Shown one piece after another: positions 27,892 to 35,285 of a stretch of 45,091 nt of DNA. Position 1 is the stretch's first letter. Each line of letters begins with the position of its first letter. The notes under the pieces were generated by a model. That model worked only from the letters and a program-made list of their open reading frames with translations. It searched no databases and was not told where the DNA came from. The stretch comes from Pseudomonadota bacterium. Lineage in GTDB: Bacteria; Pseudomonadota; Gammaproteobacteria; Burkholderiales; Thiobacillaceae. The translations under genes and the position numbers were made by a program. Location: assembly GCA_021802945.1 (NCBI GenBank), contig JAJZRE010000018.1, positions 1-45,091 of the forward strand, read 5' to 3'.

Positions 27892-28797
27892 ATGCTCAAT
27901 TACAAGCACCTGCATTACTTCCGCACCGTCGCCAAGGCCGGCGCCATCAACCGCGCCGCCGAGAAGCTGCATCTGGCGCCGCAGACGCTGTCCGGCCAGA
28001 TCAGCGCCTTCGAGGCACGCCTGGGGGTGGCGCTGTTCCGCCGCAGCGGCCGCCGGCTCGAGCTGACCGACGCGGGGCGCTCCGCGCTGACCTACGCCGA
28101 TGAAATCTTCGACGTCGGCGCCGAGCTCGAGGAGGCCCTGCAGAACCGCCTCGCCGCCCGCGTCCATCCGTTCCGGGTCGGCATCGCCGACGTCGTGCCG
28201 AAGGCGATCGCCTACCAGCTGCTGGCGCCCGCGCTCACGCTGGCCGAGCCGGTCAGGCTGGTGTGCCGGGAAGACCGGCTGGAACAGTTGGCCGCCGAAC
28301 TGTCGATCCACCGGCTCGACATGGTGCTGGCCGACCGGCCGCTGCCCTCCAATATGGACATCAAGGGCTACAGCCACCCGCTGGGCGAATGCGGCATCGC
28401 CTTTCTGGCCGCGCGCGCGATCGCCGACACGCTGGAAACGGACTTCCCCGCCAAGCTGCATGGCGTTCCGCTGCTGATCCCGGGGGAGGACAGTGCACTG
28501 CGCGTGCCGCTGTTGCGCTGGCTCGAACGCAAGGACATCCAGCCCACGGTGGTCGGCGAATTCGACGACAGTGCGCTGATGAGCGCCTTCGGCCAGGCGG
28601 GAGCGGGCGTGTTCCCGGTGCCATTGACGACCGTGCAGGACGTCATGCGGCAACACGACGTGGTCGAGCTGGGACGGACGCTGGAGATACGCGAACGCTT
28701 CTTCGCCATTTCGGTGGAGCGGCGGCTGAGCCATCCGGCCGTGCTGGCGGTGAGCGAGGCGGCGCGGCGCCGGTTTCAGCCGCAGGACGCGGGCTGA
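27892..28797 (+). CDS. LysR-family regulator, NhaR-like
   Basis: The 301-residue protein has an N-terminal winged helix-turn-helix (about 1-62: NYKHLHYFRTVAKAGAINRAAEKLHLAPQTLSGQI region, described in part) and a periplasmic-binding-type effector domain (about 90-295). The NHLHYF/NYKHLHYF start and SGQISAFEARLG block are those of NhaR, which activates a Na+/H+ antiporter in E. coli in response to sodium. No nhaA gene is next to it; htpX and a TerC-type gene are the divergent neighbours. ATG 27892 is chosen because the HTH begins there; the frame is open for 71 codons upstream without support. Confidence 0.88.
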   Translation: MLNYKHLHYFRTVAKAGAINRAAEKLHLAPQTLSGQISAFEARLGVALFRRSGRRLELTDAGRSALTYADEIFDVGAELEEALQNRLAARVHPFRVGIADVVPKAIAYQLLAPALTLAEPVRLVCREDRLEQLAAELSIHRLDMVLADRPLPSNMDIKGYSHPLGECGIAFLAARAIADTLETDFPAKLHGVPLLIPGEDSALRVPLLRWLERKDIQPTVVGEFDDSALMSAFGQAGAGVFPVPLTTVQDVMRQHDVVELGRTLEIRERFFAISVERRLSHPAVLAVSEAARRRFQPQDAG

Positions 28798-28802
28798 CGC
28801 GC

Positions 28803-29234
28803 TCAGGCCGGCATGGCGGCCAGCCAGCGCACCGCTTCGGCCGGGGTCATGATGCGGAAAAACGGCGCGCAGCGGCGGCGCAGCCTGAGCACCGCGCGAT
28901 CCTTGCTGACCAGGCCCTGCGCATGGCTGGCGGCGGCCAATTCGATGAACTTCTGGTCGTCGGGGTCGCCGCAGCGCGGCAAACCAGCGTCCACTTCGAC
29001 CGTCCCGGCCATTTCCGACAGCGCCTGATAACGCTCGACCAGCACCGCCTGTTGCTTTGGCCCCAATGCAAACTCGGGATATGCCAGCACACGACGCCAT
29101 TCGTCGAGCGTGGCGTCCGAAACCACGCAGCGCATGCGCCCGGCTTCCAGCGCATGCCGCAGGGGTCGGGCTGTCGCATCGTCAAAATGCAGCAGGTCGA
29201 GCACCACGTTGGTGTCGAGCACCCATTTAGTCAA
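28803..29234 (-). CDS. PIN-domain protein (putative toxin-antitoxin toxin, COG1569 type)
   Basis: The 143-residue protein has the acidic PIN nuclease residues: D7 in VLDTNVVLD, D44/E45 in ATLDEW, and D90-D93 plus D112 in GDPDDQKFIELA and VSKDRAVL. PIN toxins cleave RNA. The start is a TTG at 29234, overlapping the thioredoxin stop by 8 bases, so it is coupled to that gene rather than to an antitoxin; no antitoxin gene is adjacent. It may be a housekeeping RNase or an orphan toxin. Confidence 0.8.
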   Translation of the reverse strand: MTKWVLDTNVVLDLLHFDDATARPLRHALEAGRMRCVVSDATLDEWRRVLAYPEFALGPKQQAVLVERYQALSEMAGTVEVDAGLPRCGDPDDQKFIELAAASHAQGLVSKDRAVLRLRRRCAPFFRIMTPAEAVRWLAAMPA

Positions 29235-29598
29235 TGTCGGTGTGCTCGGCGATGAACGCCTTCACCCAGTGCTCGGGCCTGGCGCTGGAGAACCGCCCGA
29301 CAATCTCGCCCTTGACGAACAGCAGCACGGTCGGAAACCCACGCAGGCCGTAGCGCCCCGCAAGCTTCATGTTGGCGCCTTCGTCGACCTCGACCTTGGC
29401 CATGTGGATCCGGCCGGCGTGATGCGCGACGACGCGCTCGAGCACCGGCGTCAGCGCGCGGCAGGGCGGACACCAGTCGGCCCAGAAATCGACCAGGATC
29501 GGCAACGCGTGCGAAGCCTCGATCACGTCGCGATCGAAGCGTTCCAGGTGGGTGTCGAAAATCAGGCCCGGTACACGGGCGGCGTCGATGTCATTCAT
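29227..29598 (-). CDS. Thioredoxin-family protein with WCPPC active site
   Basis: The protein has about 123 residues from ATG 29598 and a thioredoxin fold. The active site is DFWADWCPPC (C43, C46), instead of the standard WCGPC, and the cis-Pro loop is GLRGFPTVLLF. There is no signal peptide, so it should be cytoplasmic. CPPC changes redox potential and is seen in some thioredoxin-like reductases, so the partner may not be the usual one. A Met at 29610 is a second possible start. The stop overlaps the PIN gene start. Confidence 0.9.
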   Translation of the reverse strand: MNDIDAARVPGLIFDTHLERFDRDVIEASHALPILVDFWADWCPPCRALTPVLERVVAHHAGRIHMAKVEVDEGANMKLAGRYGLRGFPTVLLFVKGEIVGRFSSARPEHWVKAFIAEHTDID

Positions 29599-29717
29599 GG
29601 CCGGCTGCAACTCAAAGTCACGGCCGCCTATTTTGCCTCAGCCACATGCGCTCCAGGTTTGCCGCCGGCATGAAAAAATGCTTACCAAAACCGACTCGGG
29701 GCTGCTACCGTTACGCC

Positions 29718-30146
29718 ATGGAAGAACGTTTCTACCGTGAACAGGAAATCGCGCGGTTGCCGGCCTTTCTTCCCGCCGCCACCTACAATCTTGCGCACAC
29801 CCTGCTGGCGCGTGCCGGGACATGTCTGTTCGTGCCGATCCGCAGCCTGCAATACATGGCCGTGCTCGATGCGGAAGAGTTCATCTTCGTCGACAGCCAG
29901 AACAAGGCATGGATCGAGCTTGCATGGCAGCACTTCCGCCCGCAGGCGCGCGCGTCGCTCGACGAGCGCGTCCCGTTCGAGGTGGTGCATTACCTGGCGC
30001 AGGCGGCCGAAACGATGATGCGCCTGCCGACGGAATTCCACAGGGCGCTGCTGCTGCTCGCCGAGCGGCAAAAGCCTGGCGCCCCGGCCACCGTGCTCAC
30101 GCTGCACGCCGGGTCCAAGCCGAATCCGGACGACCCGCCTCACTAG
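29718..30146 (+). CDS. Hypothetical protein, 142 aa
   Basis: A soluble protein with no recognised domain. It contains the hydrophobic strand-rich segment RAGTCLFVPIRSLQYMAVLDAEEFIFVDSQ (given in outline) and a helical C-terminal half with a cluster HRALLLLAERQ. The start MEERFYREQ at 29718 is favoured over Met at 29670 because the upstream residues look non-coding. It is divergent from the thioredoxin gene. Coding use resembles neighbours. Function unknown. Confidence 0.65.
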   Translation: MEERFYREQEIARLPAFLPAATYNLAHTLLARAGTCLFVPIRSLQYMAVLDAEEFIFVDSQNKAWIELAWQHFRPQARASLDERVPFEVVHYLAQAAETMMRLPTEFHRALLLLAERQKPGAPATVLTLHAGSKPNPDDPPH

Positions 30147-30234
30147 ACGCGCGTGCCGGGGCCCCGACCCCCTCGCACTCCTTGAGCTTCGCCGGTGCCG
30201 CCGAAACCGGCCAGGCAGCCCCTGTTCCAGGTGG

Positions 30235-30650
30235 CCTTTCGGTGGGCTCCTTGCCGTCCAGCAGCGCGCGGATCTTATGCGCGGTCGCGGCCACCATCGG
30301 CTCGATCATGTAGCCGGCCCTGGGCATGCCGGTCGGCACCGGCGTGGGCCCGGCCGGCGGGATGTCGACGCAGACGCCGACCGGGAAGATGTTCTTGAAC
30401 GCGGGGATGCGCTGGCACGGATCGATCAGATGAAGCCGCGCGGATTGGCCAGCCCCTCGATGCCGAACACCGCGTCTCCGCCCTTGAAGGCGGGCAGCAG
30501 CATCGAATACCTGAACGGCGGCTCGTAACGCTTCTTCTTGCTGCCGTCGCTGTTCACCTCGGTGATGAACGTTCGGCACGTTCGAGATGACCGTGATCCG
30601 GTCGTCCGGCCGCGATGTTCGCGCATCCCGAACGCCATCGGCCCCGCCAA
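30235..30650 (-). pseudogene. Remnant of a sulfide:quinone oxidoreductase
   Basis: Fragments of one flavoprotein lie in two alternating minus-strand frames. About 30645-30566 reads DDRITVISNVP. About 30569-30429 reads ITEVNSDGSKKKRYEPPFRY, SMLLPAFKGGDAVFGIEG and LANPRGFI. About 30432-30235 reads LIDPCQRIPAFKNIFPVGV, then IPPAGPTPVPTGMPRAGYMIE. These match the middle and C-terminal FAD region of SQR. The FAD-binding N-terminus (about 190 residues) and the C-terminal part are missing, about 40 residues are deleted at the first junction, and a one-base shift follows RGFI. SQR oxidises sulfide and reduces quinone; this copy cannot work. Confidence 0.8.
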
Positions 30651-30752
30651 ATCGCAACGCCGGACAGCCCCGTCCCGCCCACGCGGCCAGTGGTATGATC
30701 ACGCAGCCGGCAGCCCGGCTGACCGTTTATCGATGTTGACAGAGACACCCTC

Positions 30753-31313
30753 ATGATTCGCAGAAACCCCTCCGGACATTTGCCCGTCGTGCATGAAACC
30801 GCCTTTGTCGATCCCACCGCCATCCTGTGCGGCAGGATCATCGTCGAGGAAAACGTGTTCATCGGCCCCTATGCGGTGATCCGCGCCGACGAGGTGGACG
30901 AAAAAGGCGACATGGAGCCCATCGTCATCGGCGCCCATTCCAACATCCAGGACGGCGTGGTCATCCACTGCAAGGCGGGCGGCGGCGTCACCATCGGCCG
31001 GAGTTCTTCCATCGCCCACCGCTCGATCGTGCATGGCCCCTGCACCGTGGGCAACAACGTATTCGTCGGCTTCAACTCGGTTCTGTTCAACTGCACCGTG
31101 GGCGAAGGCTCGGTCATCCGGCACAATTCGGTGGTGGAGGGCTGCACCGTTCCGCCGGGTTTCTATATCCCGTCCACCGCGAACATCCACTCCGATGCCG
31201 ACCTGGCGACGATCGAACGCGTATCGCCCCAGGCCGCCGACTTCTCCGAAAGCGTGGCCCAGGCCAACCATGAACTGGTCAAGGGCTACAAGCGCATCCG
31301 CAACGAGTTCTGA
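30753..31313 (+). CDS. Gamma-class carbonic anhydrase-like left-handed beta-helix protein
   Basis: The 186-residue protein has hexapeptide repeats (about residues 17-150) forming a left-handed beta-helix, then a C-terminal helix (about 155-185). The three zinc ligands of gamma carbonic anhydrase are in place: H72 (VIHCKAG), H89 (SIAHRS) and H94 (IVHGP), together with the R44/D46 pair (VIRADE) and Q66-D67. It may hydrate CO2 and so supply the RuBisCO pathway, or be an acyltransferase-like relative; a CcmM-like carboxysome role is unlikely because no RuBisCO small-subunit-like repeats or shell genes are present. Confidence 0.85.
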   Translation: MIRRNPSGHLPVVHETAFVDPTAILCGRIIVEENVFIGPYAVIRADEVDEKGDMEPIVIGAHSNIQDGVVIHCKAGGGVTIGRSSSIAHRSIVHGPCTVGNNVFVGFNSVLFNCTVGEGSVIRHNSVVEGCTVPPGFYIPSTANIHSDADLATIERVSPQAADFSESVAQANHELVKGYKRIRNEF

Positions 31314-31346
31314 TCACACGGCCACAGCAGGCCGGCGTACCTCGTT

Positions 31347-31544
31347 TCACTTCTCGCCGCGCAATGTCGCGGCGGTCAGCCACGCGGGCAACTCACGGTC
31401 GCCCGCATTTTCCATGATGTATTGACGAATCAAGCGCCGCATCACCTGTGAGGGCGTGAGGTCCTGCTGTGCGCAGATTTCCTCGAACAGCTGCTTTTTT
31501 CTGGGATCGATCAGGACTGTGAGCCGGGCAGTACGGTTTTCCAT
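31347..31544 (-). CDS. Ribbon-helix-helix DNA-binding protein (copy 1)
   Basis: The 65-residue protein has a CopG/MetJ-type fold: strand MENRTARLTVLID (1-13) and two helices (about 14-28 and 31-46, with PSQVMRRLIRQYI). It is very close to the gene at 40131-40337: 43 of the first 56 residues are identical by eye. It is divergent from hyfB, and a perfect palindrome lies 19-37 bases upstream of its start, overlapping a possible -10 (TACAAT). This is the layout of an autoregulated repressor that could also control hyfB. No toxin partner is adjacent. Confidence 0.85.
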   Translation of the reverse strand: MENRTARLTVLIDPRKKQLFEEICAQQDLTPSQVMRRLIRQYIMENAGDRELPAWLTAATLRGEK

Positions 31545-31562
31545 GGCGACATGGTTAATCGG

Positions 31563-31581
31563 ATGTTAATGGAATTAACAT
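31563..31581. promoter_or_regulatory. Palindromic operator between copy-1 RHH gene and hyfB
   Basis: ATGTTAAT-GGA-ATTAACAT is a perfect 8-bp-arm dyad. On the minus strand TACAAT (31580-31585) overlaps its edge. The central TAAT-N3-ATTA is shared with the dyad at 40078-40100. Another half-site-like GGTTAATC lies at 31552-31560. Confidence 0.6.
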
Positions 31582-31653
31582 TGTAGTTGACTTATTTTGT
31601 TATTAAAATCAAATTCAATTTAATTCTGTCCGCGTGTCTGCCCACGCGCGCCT

Positions 31654-33669
31654 ATGTCCGTTTTAGCAGACCTTGATGCGCATATCCTGGACCTGGCCTG
31701 GGCCGGGGTGCTTTACTGGCTGGTGCTGGGTTTTTCGGCGCCGCTGCTGCAACGCTGGCGAGGCGTGCTGGTTCACCTGGTCTTTCCGCTGAGCGCGCTG
31801 GGTGCGCTGTTTATCGCGGCCGTCGGCGTGGCCGGCCTGGCTCTGCCACCCTCGGCCATGGTGCTGCCCATCGGGCTGCCCGACCTGCCGTTTCATCTGC
31901 GGCTGGATGCATTGTCGGCCTTTTTCCTGGCCCTCCTGGGCAGTGCGGCGTTCGGGATCACGGTGTATGCCGCGGGTTACTTCCGTAGCATGCAGGCGGG
32001 CCCGCTCGCATTGGTTGGCTTGTGGTATCACCTGTTCCTGGCAGGGATGGCGACGGTGATGCTGGCCGACGACGCCTATGCCTTCATGGTGGCCTGGGAA
32101 GTGATGGCGTTGTCCTCGTACTTCCTGGTGACGACCGATCACGATGTCCCGGAAATCCGCCGCGCCGGTTTTCTCTATCTCCTGATCGCCCACGTCGGCG
32201 CCGTATCGCTGTTGCTCACCTTCGGGGTGCTCCAGGGCGGACACGGTGCCTATACCTTCGACTACATGCGCCACAGCGAAATCACGCCGTTCTGGGCTTC
32301 GGCTGCGTACCTGCTGGCCCTGTTCGGCTTCGGGGCCAAGGCGGGACTCGTGCCCTTGCACGTCTGGCTGCCCGAGGCGCACCCTGCCGCGCCCTCACCC
32401 GTATCTGCGCTGATGTCCGGGGTGATGTTGAAAACCGCGGTCTACGGCCTGCTGCGCGTCACCTTCGATCTGCTCGACCTGAGGATCGGCTGGTGGGGGA
32501 CGCTGACGCTGGCGCTGGGTCTCGTCACCGCGCTTTACGGCGTGATCTTCGCCGCCGTGCAGTCGGACATGAAACGGCTTCTGGCCTGGTCGTCGATCGA
32601 AAACATCGGCATTCTGATCGCGGCCTTCGGCCTTACGCTGATCTTCTACACCGAAGGCAAGGGCGCGCTGGCGGCGCTTAGCCTGACGGCCATGCTGTAC
32701 CATGCGATCAATCACGCCTTCTTCAAGAGCCTGCTGTTCATCGGTACCGGCTCGGTGCTGCACGCCACGGGAGAGCGGCGCATGGGCAGACTCGGCGGCC
32801 TGATCCGCTTCATGCCATGGACAGCCTGGCTGACGCTCATCGGCGCCCTGGCGATAGCCGGGTTGCCGCCGCTCAACGGCTTCGTCTCGGAATGGCTGCT
32901 GCTGCAGGCCTTCCTGCTCACGCCGGGGTTGACCCAGCCTTATCTCAACATGGTGATCCCGGTGGCTGCAGCATCGGTGGCGCTGGCGGCGGCGCTGGCG
33001 GCGTATGTCATGGTGAAGTATTTCGGCGTGATCTTTCTGGGACGGCCGCGCGACCCGGCGCTCGAGCATGCGCACGAGGCAAACTGGCCGGAACGCCTGG
33101 GCATGCTCTGGCTGGCCGCAGGCTGCGTGGCGCTGGGCCTGTTTCCCGCCCAGGTCATCGCCCGGATTGCGCCGGTCGTGCGGCACCTCACGGGACAGGC
33201 GCTGGCCAACGACGGCAACTGGCTGTTGCTCGCGCCGCTGGCAGCCGAGCGCGCCAGCTACGCGCCGCTGATTTTCCTGGCGGTGATACTGGTTGTTTTG
33301 CTGTTTACCTTCATCTGGGTACGCCGCGTCTATCACGGCCGCGTGCGCCACGCCGATCCCTGGGATTGCGGCTATCCTGAACAGAACCCCCGCACCCAGG
33401 ACAGCGCCGAAGGCTTCGGGCAGCCGATTCGCCATATCTTCGTTTCCTTCATGCGGGTCGAACGGGAAACGCCCGACCCCTTCGATCGCCACCCGCACTA
33501 CCGCGGCGACAGCCGCGACAAGCTCTGGCTGCTCCTCTACAAGCCCATCGCCGACCTGGTCGGATGGCTGTCGGCACAGGCCGGGCGCCTGCAACACGGC
33601 CGCATCCAGTGGTACCTGACCTACAGCTTCGTCACCCTGATCGTTCTGCTCGTCTTCGTATCGCGCTGA
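31654..33669 (+). CDS. hyfB: Hydrogenase-4-type antiporter subunit HyfB (NuoL/M/N family)
   Basis: The 671-residue membrane protein has about 16 helices. It has the HyfB pattern FHLRLDALSAFFLALLG near the start. Proton-path residues typical of Mrp/complex I pumps are kept: E149 (VAWEVMALSS), K229 (FGAKAGLVPLH) and K260 (SGVMLKTAVYGLL). The C-terminus has the HyfB-type extension with WDCGYPEQNPRTQ and FMRVERETPDPFD. It should translocate H+ or Na+ in the membrane arm of the complex encoded by the next five genes. No clear ribosome site precedes the ATG. Stop and hyfC start are four bases apart. Confidence 0.92.
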   Translation: MSVLADLDAHILDLAWAGVLYWLVLGFSAPLLQRWRGVLVHLVFPLSALGALFIAAVGVAGLALPPSAMVLPIGLPDLPFHLRLDALSAFFLALLGSAAFGITVYAAGYFRSMQAGPLALVGLWYHLFLAGMATVMLADDAYAFMVAWEVMALSSYFLVTTDHDVPEIRRAGFLYLLIAHVGAVSLLLTFGVLQGGHGAYTFDYMRHSEITPFWASAAYLLALFGFGAKAGLVPLHVWLPEAHPAAPSPVSALMSGVMLKTAVYGLLRVTFDLLDLRIGWWGTLTLALGLVTALYGVIFAAVQSDMKRLLAWSSIENIGILIAAFGLTLIFYTEGKGALAALSLTAMLYHAINHAFFKSLLFIGTGSVLHATGERRMGRLGGLIRFMPWTAWLTLIGALAIAGLPPLNGFVSEWLLLQAFLLTPGLTQPYLNMVIPVAAASVALAAALAAYVMVKYFGVIFLGRPRDPALEHAHEANWPERLGMLWLAAGCVALGLFPAQVIARIAPVVRHLTGQALANDGNWLLLAPLAAERASYAPLIFLAVILVVLLFTFIWVRRVYHGRVRHADPWDCGYPEQNPRTQDSAEGFGQPIRHIFVSFMRVERETPDPFDRHPHYRGDSRDKLWLLLYKPIADLVGWLSAQAGRLQHGRIQWYLTYSFVTLIVLLVFVSR

Positions 33670-33673
33670 AACC

Positions 33674-34618
33674 ATGATCACCGGAATCCTTCTGCAAATT
33701 GCCCAGACCCTGATCGCCATCCTGCTGGCACCGCTGCTGATGGGCTGGGTCAACCAGTGCCGTGCCTGGCTGCAGGGCCGCACCGCGCCGCCCCTCACCC
33801 AACCCTACCGCACGCTGCGCAAGCTGTTCCACAAGGATGCGGTGATCGCCAGCAACGCCAGCCCGCTGTTCCGGTTCGCGCCTTATTTGATCTTTTCCTG
33901 CATGGTGCTGGCGGCCGGCCTGGTACCGACCATCGCCAACGATCTGCCGTTCTCGCCGGCAGCGGATGTCATCGCCCTGGTGGGCATCCTTGCGCTGGCG
34001 CGGGTGTTCCTGGCGCTGGCCGCCATGGACATCGGCACGTCCTTCGGTACGCTCGGGGCGCGCAGGGAAATGCTGGTGTCCTTCCTGGCCGAGCCTGCTC
34101 TGCTCATGGTGTTTTTCACCGCCAGCCTGATCTCGCAGTCCACCGAACTGCCGCACATCGTCGAGACCCTGGCACAAAAGAAGTTCGCCATCTACCCCAG
34201 TCTGGCATTCGCGGCAGTCGCATTCTGGATGATCTCGGTGGCAGAAAACGCCCGTATCCCGGTGGACAACCCGACCACGCATCTGGAACTGACCATGATC
34301 CACGAAGCCATGGTCCTTGAGTATTCCGCGCGGCATCTGGCACTGATCGAATGGGCGGTGGCCTTGAAACTATTCACCTATTCCGTGCTGGGCATCGCCT
34401 TGTTCCTGCCTTGGGGCATCGCGCCCCGGGGCGATGTCGCGGCCCTTCCCCTGGCACTTGCCGCCATGGTGGCCAAGCTGGCGGCGGGCGGTGCTGCGCT
34501 GTCGTTCATGGAAGCCATCTCCGCCAAGGTGCGCCTGTTCCGCGCGCCGGAGTTTCTCGGCACCGCCTTCCTGCTGGCAGTGCTCGGCATGCTGACCCAC
34601 TTCCTGCTGGAGGTCTGA
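33674..34618 (+). CDS. hyfC: Hydrogenase-4-type membrane anchor HyfC (NuoH/HycD family)
   Basis: The 314-residue protein has about eight helices. It starts with a helix and then GRTAPPLTQPYRTLRKLF, the conserved first cytoplasmic loop of HycD/NuoH proteins. It includes the acidic loop ENARIPVDNPTTHLELTMIHEAM region (given in outline), which forms the link between the peripheral arm and the pump in complex I. It holds the peripheral subunits HyfG and HyfI to the membrane. hyfE begins one base after its stop. Confidence 0.93.
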   Translation: MITGILLQIAQTLIAILLAPLLMGWVNQCRAWLQGRTAPPLTQPYRTLRKLFHKDAVIASNASPLFRFAPYLIFSCMVLAAGLVPTIANDLPFSPAADVIALVGILALARVFLALAAMDIGTSFGTLGARREMLVSFLAEPALLMVFFTASLISQSTELPHIVETLAQKKFAIYPSLAFAAVAFWMISVAENARIPVDNPTTHLELTMIHEAMVLEYSARHLALIEWAVALKLFTYSVLGIALFLPWGIAPRGDVAALPLALAAMVAKLAAGGAALSFMEAISAKVRLFRAPEFLGTAFLLAVLGMLTHFLLEV

Positions 34619-34619
34619 C

Positions 34620-35282
34620 ATGGCGCTGAACTACCACCTGCAGATCGTCAACCTGCTCGCGGCGCTGCTGCTGCTGATCTCTTTCGCCATGCTCTCACAA
34701 CGCCGCGTCGCCAGCCTGGTGACGCTGTTCGCCTGGCAGGGCGCGGCCCTGGCCTTGTCCACGGCCATCGTCGCCTGGTCCACCGGCCAGCACCACCTGT
34801 ATTACTCGGCTGCCCTGACCCTGGGGCTCAAGGTCATTGCCATGCCCTGGTACTTCTATCGACTGATAAGAAAGCTGAACGTGAACCGGGTCGTGGAGCC
34901 GATGATCAACATCCCCACCACCATGCTGATCGGCATCGTTCTGGTGATCTTCGCCTTCAATCTGGCGCTGCCCATCTCGCAGATGTCAGGCACGGTGATG
35001 CGCTCGACCCTTGGCATCGCCCTTGCATGTGTGCTGCTCGCCTTCCTCATGATGATCACGCGCACCAAGGCCATCCCCCAGGTGATCGGCTTTCTGGCCA
35101 TGGAAAACGGCCTGTTCTTCGCCGCCACCAGCGCCACCTACGGCATGCCCCTGGTGGTGGAACTGGGGGTAGCCCTGGATGTGCTGGTCGGCGTCTTCGT
35201 GCTCGGCATCTTCATCTTCCAGATCCGCGAGACCTTCGATTCGCTGGATCTGAAACACATGGAAAAGCTCAAGGAAAAATAA
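34620..35282 (+). CDS. hyfE: Hydrogenase-4-type subunit HyfE (NuoK-like)
   Basis: The 220-residue membrane protein has about seven helices. The first half matches the HyfE-specific region and the second half resembles NuoK, with IGFLAMENGLFFAA carrying the conserved intramembrane Glu. It is part of the membrane arm. It lies between hyfC and hyfF; a separate hyfD is absent, so the pump has two NuoL/M/N-type chains (HyfB, HyfF) instead of the three of E. coli Hyf. Confidence 0.9.
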   Translation: MALNYHLQIVNLLAALLLLISFAMLSQRRVASLVTLFAWQGAALALSTAIVAWSTGQHHLYYSAALTLGLKVIAMPWYFYRLIRKLNVNRVVEPMINIPTTMLIGIVLVIFAFNLALPISQMSGTVMRSTLGIALACVLLAFLMMITRTKAIPQVIGFLAMENGLFFAATSATYGMPLVVELGVALDVLVGVFVLGIFIFQIRETFDSLDLKHMEKLKEK

Positions 35283-35285
35283 GGC

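Noticed and set aside
28803-29234. Complete toxin-antitoxin pair
   Set aside because: The PIN gene is preceded by a thioredoxin gene, and no antitoxin-like small gene lies on either side.
30753-31313. Carboxysome protein CcmM
   Set aside because: The protein has only the beta-helix and a short helix, with no small-subunit-like repeats, and no shell genes are near.
31654-33669. DabB-type subunit of a DAB inorganic carbon pump
   Set aside because: No DabA (DUF2309) gene is adjacent, and the neighbours are HyfC, E, F, G and I-type subunits.
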